Positions 41,676 through 48,746 of a stretch of 64,000 nucleotides of DNA are shown in pieces. Both the position numbers and the translations under genes were made by a program. The notes beneath the pieces were generated by a model. The model worked only from the letters and a program-made list of their open reading frames with translations, was not told the origin of the DNA and searched no databases. Where the stretch lies: assembly GCA_040758255.1 (NCBI GenBank), contig JBFLVX010000001.1, positions 1-64,000 on the forward strand, in the 5' to 3' direction. Source of the stretch: JACRPZ01 sp040758255. GTDB taxonomy: Bacteria > Nitrospirota > Thermodesulfovibrionia > UBA6902. Position 1 is the first letter of the stretch, and the number at the start of each line of letters is the position of its first letter.

Positions 41676-42566
41676 TTAATTCTCCGCGCCCTCTATACAT
41701 CCCCGAAAACTTGTCCTGACCTTTTTATCATCCTTTAAGATCATCCTCATCGGCTTGCTCAATTCAATATGAATAAAGCCGTAATATCCCATCTTCCGCA
41801 AAGCAATGCCTGTTGTATTGGTGCTGCCTCCAAGTTCCTTTATCTCAATGGGATAAAGGCTTGACATGCCTGAGACATTATTTCCAAGACACTTGTCTAT
41901 CTGCTCTGCCAGACTGCCCGGAATTTTACTGCCGGAGCTTACAATTATATCCGTCTCCAAGCCTCTTTTACTTCTGCGCTCCTCCTTTACAAAACCGTGC
42001 AGTTGAATTATATTCCCCAACGGATAAGCATGCGCAAAGGCGCGGGCATAGGCAGTGAAATAACTCTCCTTCAAATGCGCAAGGTCGGAATTTCCAACCT
42101 TGTCGTCATCGTCAGAATTACGCGAAACAGTATTCCATGCGGCAGACACAATCTTGCCTTCAAGCAAAAGATCGAGCGTTATCTCTCCTGTGTAAAGGTC
42201 ATCAACGCTGTGAGGTGACTGGATCGCTAACTTTTTATAATTCGAGAGTCTGAATATGTAAAAACCACGTCCTCTCTTCTTCCCCTCTTTCTCCTGAACG
42301 AGTATGAACTCCTCTCCTCCGTCTTTAATCCTGACAACCTTAAAATTGAGCTTATCCCATTCTCTTTGCACATCATCCGTAAGCCTGCCCTTGAAAAGGT
42401 ATCCAAAGAGTTCCTCGGCTTTTCTAAGCTCCGTTGCTGAGGGTTGATTATAAGAGCCGCCTCTGCTCTCATTCAGGAAACGCTCTATTGCAGTTTCCGC
42501 ATGAAGGGCAGAAGCATTCAGAAATATAAAGAGGAGGACCAGAAGCCTAATAAATAATGGTGTCAT
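41676..42566 (-). CDS. Secreted poly-gamma-glutamate-hydrolase-like protein (N-formylglutamate amidohydrolase fold)
   Basis: The 296-aa protein has a signal peptide cleaved after about A23 (FIFLNASALHA). I infer a zinc amidohydrolase fold from the order of motifs: SPHSVDDLYTGE (H119, D122/D123, E128), then IIQLHGF (H190), and late FIHIELSKPMR (E268). PghP-type gamma-glutamyl hydrolases show PHGGGIE...E, then a strand ending HG, then QLELS...LR. The region around RGRGFYIFRL and the following segment also matches two domains inside the 1087-aa CapC-like protein. It would trim or cut the polymer in the periplasm. It overlaps the 821-aa gene by 20 bases. The exact substrate is unproven. Confidence 0.6.
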   Translation of the reverse strand: MTPLFIRLLVLLFIFLNASALHAETAIERFLNESRGGSYNQPSATELRKAEELFGYLFKGRLTDDVQREWDKLNFKVVRIKDGGEEFILVQEKEGKKRGRGFYIFRLSNYKKLAIQSPHSVDDLYTGEITLDLLLEGKIVSAAWNTVSRNSDDDDKVGNSDLAHLKESYFTAYARAFAHAYPLGNIIQLHGFVKEERRSKRGLETDIIVSSGSKIPGSLAEQIDKCLGNNVSGMSSLYPIEIKELGGSTNTTGIALRKMGYYGFIHIELSKPMRMILKDDKKVRTSFRGCIEGAEN

Positions 42567-45012
42567 CAGTCAATCCTCTCTCTTTGTAAAATTTTCTCTC
42601 TTCAAAAAGCCCCGGCAAGACCCTGCTCATGGAGAGATAGCCTCCTGTCCCGGACTCAAGGGCAAACCGGATGTGATAATCTCCGGGAGGCAGGTCGCTT
42701 CCGAGCCGGACAAAGAACAACTGTCCGCTTTCAAGGTAATCATTGTATGTATTGAGCACCGCCGACTGTTCCCTGATATCCGGCTTTATGCTGAACCTCT
42801 GCCTTGAGAAGGTCCAGCTCTCAAAAGGCTCAAGCAGTACAGCCCCAGCCGTATCAACGCTTGTCAGGATAGTATTTCTCTCCATATTCTTTGAAGGGCT
42901 GTAGAAGCGCACGGACAGGAGTTCATCTGAAGAGGTCTGCTTCTTATATATAAAGTCCAGCCCTTTCTTATCAAACCTGTTTACGAACCTCTTGAGAAAG
43001 ACACGCTCGCCTCCCTCGATATTATTAAGATAAAATTCCGCCTTCCCCGGGGATTCTACTCTTATATCATGCCTGCCGAATTTTACCGGGGGCAGTTGGA
43101 TCTCTCCCCTTAAACCGGCTATACGGGTCTCATAATACAGTTTGTTATCAAGAAAAAATTTCACGGAGACCGGCTCGGACGACTTTCGTATGTAAATAAG
43201 CGTTGGAGATATTTTGGCAAGACCGGCTATATGGACAAAGTCCACGGATATATTATGATTGAGAGAGAGGAGCGAATAATAGCCCTCTCTATTTCTTCTG
43301 CCGGAATCCGGCGCTGCTTCCGTTGCTGTTAATATGTAGCGGGACGGCCTTTTGCCTTCAGGATGAAAATCCTCCCATAGGTACCGGCCTGCCGCAAGGT
43401 CTTCGCTATCCTCAGCAGGGCGCGGCTGAGCGGCTATAAGCAGCGAGCGTCCGCCTGATGCCAGTCCTTTGTAATTTGCAGGACGCACGGCAAACCATCC
43501 CGGCTGCTTCTCTTCCTGAGCGGCTGAGGCATAGTAGTCTTCAGGCACTCTCACTTCCCTGGTCATGCCATCGGGCCTTGTATAAGCCGCTATCATAATC
43601 TCTGAGCCGGATGAAAAGCGTATGGAGTCTATGTTGTGAGAGATATAAAAATGGCTGACGGCAGGCTCGGAAATATCCATACCGCCGGGATTACCGGCCA
43701 TCCAGTCGTAAAGAGAGAGCGTTTCTGGTAATGGGATTGAACCTGATCTCACAATGCCGCCGTCTTTATTTATAAGCTGGTAATCCGCATATCTTAAATT
43801 CTCCGGTGTCCCGCCTTCCTGCTTTGGAATCTGATAACGAAATACAGCCCTGAGCGGAGTCGGCCTGTCGCCTGTATGGTGAATCTTGAACTCTACAGGC
43901 TGCCCTTCCCTCATTATAAATGACCTCGTATAAATGGGAACCGGCGTGATCTCAATCTCTTCATCGCCGTTTATAAGAAAGGCTCTTACCGTTATATTAT
44001 CTGAAGGGCTGACCTCTATCATCCCGCCTTTGAAAAGCTCTTCAAAACTCGCATTGCCGTCCTCCCATGAGACCGTATAATCCATACGCATGCCTATGCC
44101 CCTGCCGTACCATCTAAGGTTTATATCCTGCGGGCTCCTGCCTGACATGTTGAGAAATTCAAGCCGTATCTTACCCCCTTCTTCAGGGACCGGGATAATG
44201 CCCCGATGCCCTTCCTTTATGTACAATCCTACGGGTTGGAGATCGAAGTCTGCCGCTTCGCCCTCAGACTCCTGCAATACATAGAGCTTCCTGCTCTGAT
44301 AATCTTTGCCGTCAGCGCCTAACGGGCCGAGGGGTATCCATGTCCTCTGTATGAGGTTCCGTTTCTCCTCGTCAGCCAGTAATTCATGCGGGTAGACATT
44401 ACCTTTGGTAAGCCTCGTCTTCTGTTTGTCGCTTAAGCGTCTCCATAGAAAGCCAGGCTGTTCTTTTTCATGTTCAAGGTAAATATAGAGCCTCAGCCCG
44501 ACATCAGATACAGATTCGTCCTTAGAGAGAAGGCGGAACCTTATGAATTTCCCCTTCTCCATACCTGAGAAATCAATCCTCATGCTTCGTGAATCAAACG
44601 GCTCAAGGTCAGAGTCTATATAAAAAGAGTTTGTAAAAATATCCCCTTCCTCATCTTTGAAGGTTGTCATTTTGGCGCGGTGATGATAAATACGGTCTGA
44701 GAGTATATTCTCATTTCTGTCTAACACCTGAAACTGATACGCATAATGCCTCTCATCGTCCGGCTTTGCGTCATAAGAAGAGGGCATATTCGCATTTGTG
44801 ACCACCCTTGCCTGACTCCCTATCAGCGGGATCGGAAAGGAGGTCCACTTCTTGTCATCAAGAATGTAGGAGATGCTGACTATGGCGCGGTCCATCCTCT
44901 TCTGGTACAGCCTGTCTTTGGTCGTAAGCGCCTGGAACAGGGGTATGCCGAACTTGAAAACAATAAAGCCTGCAAGCAGGGTTATAATTGTCCCTTTAAT
45001 TATGTATCTCAA
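42547..45012 (-). CDS. Membrane-anchored periplasmic beta-rich protein of unknown family
   Basis: The 821-aa protein starts with TTG 45012, supported by GAGG seven bases upstream. It has one N-terminal membrane anchor (about 5-28, GTIITLLAGFIVFKFGIPLF), and the rest is periplasmic. The sequence is dominated by short beta strands with jelly-roll-like or Ig-like spacing (SMRIDFSGMEKGKFIRFRLL; KIRLEFLNMSGRSPQ; PVSVKFFLDNKLYYE). It resembles in style the beta modules of the 1808-aa protein. I recognise no enzyme motif. It overlaps the CapC-like gene by 17 bases and the hydrolase-like gene by 20, so the three are co-translated. It might act as a periplasmic adaptor or a polymer-binding scaffold. 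Confidence 0.65.
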   Translation of the reverse strand: MRYIIKGTIITLLAGFIVFKFGIPLFQALTTKDRLYQKRMDRAIVSISYILDDKKWTSFPIPLIGSQARVVTNANMPSSYDAKPDDERHYAYQFQVLDRNENILSDRIYHHRAKMTTFKDEEGDIFTNSFYIDSDLEPFDSRSMRIDFSGMEKGKFIRFRLLSKDESVSDVGLRLYIYLEHEKEQPGFLWRRLSDKQKTRLTKGNVYPHELLADEEKRNLIQRTWIPLGPLGADGKDYQSRKLYVLQESEGEAADFDLQPVGLYIKEGHRGIIPVPEEGGKIRLEFLNMSGRSPQDINLRWYGRGIGMRMDYTVSWEDGNASFEELFKGGMIEVSPSDNITVRAFLINGDEEIEITPVPIYTRSFIMREGQPVEFKIHHTGDRPTPLRAVFRYQIPKQEGGTPENLRYADYQLINKDGGIVRSGSIPLPETLSLYDWMAGNPGGMDISEPAVSHFYISHNIDSIRFSSGSEIMIAAYTRPDGMTREVRVPEDYYASAAQEEKQPGWFAVRPANYKGLASGGRSLLIAAQPRPAEDSEDLAAGRYLWEDFHPEGKRPSRYILTATEAAPDSGRRNREGYYSLLSLNHNISVDFVHIAGLAKISPTLIYIRKSSEPVSVKFFLDNKLYYETRIAGLRGEIQLPPVKFGRHDIRVESPGKAEFYLNNIEGGERVFLKRFVNRFDKKGLDFIYKKQTSSDELLSVRFYSPSKNMERNTILTSVDTAGAVLLEPFESWTFSRQRFSIKPDIREQSAVLNTYNDYLESGQLFFVRLGSDLPPGDYHIRFALESGTGGYLSMSRVLPGLFEERKFYKERGLTDDTIIY

Positions 45013-48000
45013 AATTACCTCTGAATGTCATATTGCTGGCCCTTGAATCCACAAACCTCACAATATTCTTAAGCGATATATCCCCCTTGTCAAGAACCAG
45101 GGACTTGCCGGATTCCCTCGGCAGCAGGTTTGCAACAAGGACCAGCCTCCCTGATGGAGAATAAACCAGCATAAATGACTGTTTTGAATTAATATCTATC
45201 AGCCTCTCGATCCTGTGATCAGGCCAGTAATAGAGTATGTTCTTCAGGTTTATAATATCCTGCGTAGCTGTGTACTCCCGCAGTTCCGAGATCATCTTAG
45301 GAGAGACAGAAGAGGAATCGCCGAAGATCCCCTTCTGAACGATATGGTTATACAGGAGGTCTTCCACGGTCTGAATGCCCAAGGCCTTGACCTCTGCCTG
45401 CTGCCATTTATTCTCAGTCTGCTGGCGGTAAGTCTCCCTGGCAAAAGGCGAGAGCCAGAGCATTGCAAGCTCTTTATTAACCGACTGCTCAAGATAGAAC
45501 AAGGGAGCGGTAAAGCCTGTTTCATATCCTGACGTTTCAATAGTCCCATCAACAAAACGCGTGCTCAATTCATCTTCTTCAAGTATTTTAATCAACCCTG
45601 CGCCAAGGCTGCTCAGCCTCTTCCTCTCAACAGCCCCGTTGTCAAAGGCTAACAAGACATCGGCTGAAGGCATGGGCCTCCCCTCTTTTATGCCGAGAGA
45701 GCGGCATTGGACTGTCATGAACGTCTCGTCTCCAGCCTCACGTAAGATGACCTGATCTGCAAGGTTAAAGAGGTTTGATTTATTCTCCATCTTTATCAGG
45801 TCTGAGGCCTGATCAGCATTGGCGTAAGGATGGGTACCACCTATCAGAAGCGCCCGCGCCTTCATCCTCTCAAACATTGATACGCCGTACTCAAACACAT
45901 GAAGCTCGTAAAGCGGCCTCGGTATCTCTATGATGTAATTGCCTGATGCGCCGAGCCTTAACACATATGTGCCCCAGTAGCGGCGTTTCCGGAGGCCTTC
46001 ATCTTCAAGGAGTATGATATAGTCCTGCTCTGATATCCTGTCCCTGTACATGATGACCTTGTACCCAAGCAGCGCCGCGGCTGAAGTTATTATGCGCAGT
46101 TCTTCCGAACCCTGTTCCGACCACTTGCCTTCCCTGTACTCGCTTTTAGATATTCTTACCAGCGGGGCCAGCACCTCTTCGTCAAAGAGGAGCAGCTCTT
46201 CGAGCTTCGGCTCTACATACAGGTCTGACCCCTTCTCCGCAATTATCCCCTTTGTATTTAAAAGCCAGTCCTGAAGGTACCCGTCTATTCTCTGCTGGTG
46301 CAGTTGGACGCTCACATTATCCCCGGAAGGCAGGGTCTTGAATAATATCCTCCTTAAATCAGCCCTGTTTATAAATATCTCCGCGAATCCGGAAGGTGTT
46401 GAGTCACGCTGAATGTTGTTGAAAGGAGTCTTGCCCCACTCTATCTTAATGTCCCTGATAAGGTCTTTAAATACCGCAAGGTCAAGCCCCGGAGGCAGTT
46501 CCGACTTTACCCATAAAGTGGTCTTAGGCTCAGGCGGCTCTATCTCTTTTCCGCCGGGGCGTTTGCCGCTCAGGATGCGTATCTTATCAATTGTGTAGCC
46601 GCGCACCTGAAGCACGTTCCTCCGCGCTGTCTCTTCATGAAATTTATGAAAGAATGTATAGGGCTTTGTAAGAACATTAAGGGGCTCCTGATCAGGCCCT
46701 TTTATGCTCGCGCCTGAAACAGCCAGCGCCCTGCCCTGCAGCAGGGTGAAGAGCCTTGCGCCTGCCTCAACGGCAGCCCATTCATCAAGCGGCGCCGGAA
46801 CTTCTACAAGAGGCCCTGCCTTCGCCATTGTATCAATAGCGTAAATTCCCCTTCCCCTGGATTCCCCGTCCTCTTTAAGATAGATGTATCTATCATTTAT
46901 CAGAAAGAGCTTATAGTTTATGCCCTCTAATAATATTTGCGCCTGCAGAAGTATATCCTCATCGCGCTTCTCACTGTAATTTAAAAGCATTCTGATCGCC
47001 CTGGAGAATGCCTCTGTCTCCTGCGGGACAGGGATCTGCGCCTCCTGTATGCCGCGGGTCTGGTAAATGGCAACCTTATCTTTTCTTATAATATCTATAA
47101 GGTTTACGCCTTCAAGCCGGGCTATCCTTTCTGCACCCTCTGCCTCAAGAGCGGTCGTTCCTTCAATCCACGGGTTTTTCACATAGGTGAGGGAATACCC
47201 GATTACGCTTGCAGCTACAACCGAGACGAGCGAGACCTGCAATACAGCCCGTGCAACCTTTAAGGTGATGCTCTTTTCATGCATCTTTATTGCTATCAGG
47301 GTCGGAAGCAGATAGCCAAAGCCGAAGAAATCCGTAATCTTTTGCTGCGGCAGCAGCCAGATAATGATATATGAAAGAATGTACTTATATACAAAGCTTA
47401 TGCTGAAGAACAAGAGGATCTTCCGCGCTCCTTCAATCGTCATTCTTTTAAAAAGAGGCAGGCGTAACACCAGTATGCCGAGAGAGAGAACAATAAGCGA
47501 CTCAATTATTGATGCCGCGATCTTTGTTGGATTATACCACTGAAGCGCCAGCAAAGAGGGGATAAGTATGCCGCTGAATTCCCAGCCGTAGAGCAGGTTC
47601 ATCCGCGAAGCAACAAGGCTTGTGGTGATAAGTATTATGTATGCCTTGGGGCTTGCCAGCATTGAGGCGGCAATGTCTTCATAGACATATCCAAGGTTGC
47701 TTATCGTGAAGTTTGTATATTCCATCAGAACAAAACGCACAATAAGATAAGTAATGCCGACAGTCACCGCGAGCGGGAAAAGCCCGCGCAGAAGCCCCGG
47801 CTTCCAGAACTGATTGGCGATCAATGCAACGATGATAAGGCCGAAGCTGTGGAGGTTGTTGCGGTAGTCGAAGTTTACATAAAACCGGCTGTTGACCATC
47901 TCTCCGATATACGGCAGGAGAAAGACATCAAATAATATTCTTACAAACAGACTGAGCAGAAGCAGGGCAAAGAAGCGGTCTCTTCCAAAGAGGTTGTTCC

Positions 48001-48259
48001 ATTTAAAAGTCTTTGAAAGGCTCTCGGAGAAGAGCCACACGATAAGATATGTGACGATCCCTTCAATGAAGACAGATACCGCCGCCCATGGCTTGGATAT
48101 AATGAGGGGGACAATGTATCCGGGAACAACCAGGCCTGATAAGACCCAGCCGAGACGCAGATTGAAGAATGTTGAGACTATTACTCCGACAAAGACGGTG
48201 GTGGTAACTGAGCTGGCCAAGCTCCCCTGAGGAAAGATGTTGAGGAAGCTGCTCTCCAT
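44996..48259 (-). CDS. Tandem CapC/PgsC membrane protein fused to two hydrolase-like domains
   Basis: In this 1087-aa protein residues 20-180 match PgsC: VLSGLVVPGYIVPLIISKPWA, GIVTYLIVWL, a LSKTF..LFGRDRFFALLL segment, FVRILFDVFL, and FGLIIVALIANQFWKPGL. Bacillus PgsC has PAGLVVPGYLGLVFNQP, LLTYVIVKYG, GRRKFAAML, IAFDFLYP and GIIVPGLIANTIQKQGL. Residues 205-360 repeat the unit (YGWEFSGILIPSLLALQWYNP ... FGFGYLLPTLIAIKMHEKS). Downstream are two periplasmic domains (about 440-540 and 735-900) related to the 296-aa protein, but with P-A-P-L-D or P-R-P-L-Y where that protein has the PH motif, so both look inactive. PgsC works with PgsB in polymer elongation and export. A single CapC is about 150 aa. 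Confidence 0.78.
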   Translation of the reverse strand: MESSFLNIFPQGSLASSVTTTVFVGVIVSTFFNLRLGWVLSGLVVPGYIVPLIISKPWAAVSVFIEGIVTYLIVWLFSESLSKTFKWNNLFGRDRFFALLLLSLFVRILFDVFLLPYIGEMVNSRFYVNFDYRNNLHSFGLIIVALIANQFWKPGLLRGLFPLAVTVGITYLIVRFVLMEYTNFTISNLGYVYEDIAASMLASPKAYIILITTSLVASRMNLLYGWEFSGILIPSLLALQWYNPTKIAASIIESLIVLSLGILVLRLPLFKRMTIEGARKILLFFSISFVYKYILSYIIIWLLPQQKITDFFGFGYLLPTLIAIKMHEKSITLKVARAVLQVSLVSVVAASVIGYSLTYVKNPWIEGTTALEAEGAERIARLEGVNLIDIIRKDKVAIYQTRGIQEAQIPVPQETEAFSRAIRMLLNYSEKRDEDILLQAQILLEGINYKLFLINDRYIYLKEDGESRGRGIYAIDTMAKAGPLVEVPAPLDEWAAVEAGARLFTLLQGRALAVSGASIKGPDQEPLNVLTKPYTFFHKFHEETARRNVLQVRGYTIDKIRILSGKRPGGKEIEPPEPKTTLWVKSELPPGLDLAVFKDLIRDIKIEWGKTPFNNIQRDSTPSGFAEIFINRADLRRILFKTLPSGDNVSVQLHQQRIDGYLQDWLLNTKGIIAEKGSDLYVEPKLEELLLFDEEVLAPLVRISKSEYREGKWSEQGSEELRIITSAAALLGYKVIMYRDRISEQDYIILLEDEGLRKRRYWGTYVLRLGASGNYIIEIPRPLYELHVFEYGVSMFERMKARALLIGGTHPYANADQASDLIKMENKSNLFNLADQVILREAGDETFMTVQCRSLGIKEGRPMPSADVLLAFDNGAVERKRLSSLGAGLIKILEEDELSTRFVDGTIETSGYETGFTAPLFYLEQSVNKELAMLWLSPFARETYRQQTENKWQQAEVKALGIQTVEDLLYNHIVQKGIFGDSSSVSPKMISELREYTATQDIINLKNILYYWPDHRIERLIDINSKQSFMLVYSPSGRLVLVANLLPRESGKSLVLDKGDISLKNIVRFVDSRASNMTFRGNFEIHN

Positions 48260-48268
48260 ATAAAAAGG

Positions 48269-48640
48269 CTAAAGACTCTTCAGCTTTTCACAGAGTGTTG
48301 TTAAAGCAACAGGTTTGTACACTATATCTGTTGCTCCTGCTTTAAATATCTCCTCCCGGACTTTTTCATCATGGACAGAGGTTAAGACCATGACCGGCAG
48401 AGCCATCTTTTGCTCCTCCCTTAGCCAGCGGATGAAACGCATGCCGTCCATATACGGCATCATCATGTCGCATACTATTATATCAACGCTCTCTTTTTGC
48501 AGGATCTCAATCGCCTTGAGGCCGTGATCAGCAGTGAGGGTCTCATATCCTTCCAACTGCAGCATGGCAGCCAGAAGCTGCTGTATGGCTTTGTCGTCCT
48601 CAACAAGCAGAACCCTTTTTTTACGGGCAGTCTCAGTCAA
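48269..48640 (-). CDS. CheY-like single-domain response regulator
   Basis: The 123-aa protein is a receiver alone: acidic pair in LLVEDDKAIQ, phospho-acceptor D58 in VCDMMMPYMDG, Thr in VMVLTSVHD and Lys in YKPVALTTL. There is no output domain, so it signals by protein contact. TTG 48640 is the start, with GAGGAG (48649-48654 on the complement) eight bases upstream. It lies between the CHASE2 kinase and the CapC-like gene, ten bases before the latter, so it probably controls or is part of the polymer machine. Confidence 0.88.
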   Translation of the reverse strand: MTETARKKRVLLVEDDKAIQQLLAAMLQLEGYETLTADHGLKAIEILQKESVDIIVCDMMMPYMDGMRFIRWLREEQKMALPVMVLTSVHDEKVREEIFKAGATDIVYKPVALTTLCEKLKSL

Positions 48641-48746
48641 TACTAATGCTCCTCATATTCATGATTATATCCAATGTTACGGCTCTCAACAATTTAAATA
48701 AATGTCGTATTATAGCCTTTAAAATAAAAAAATGTATATATAAAAA

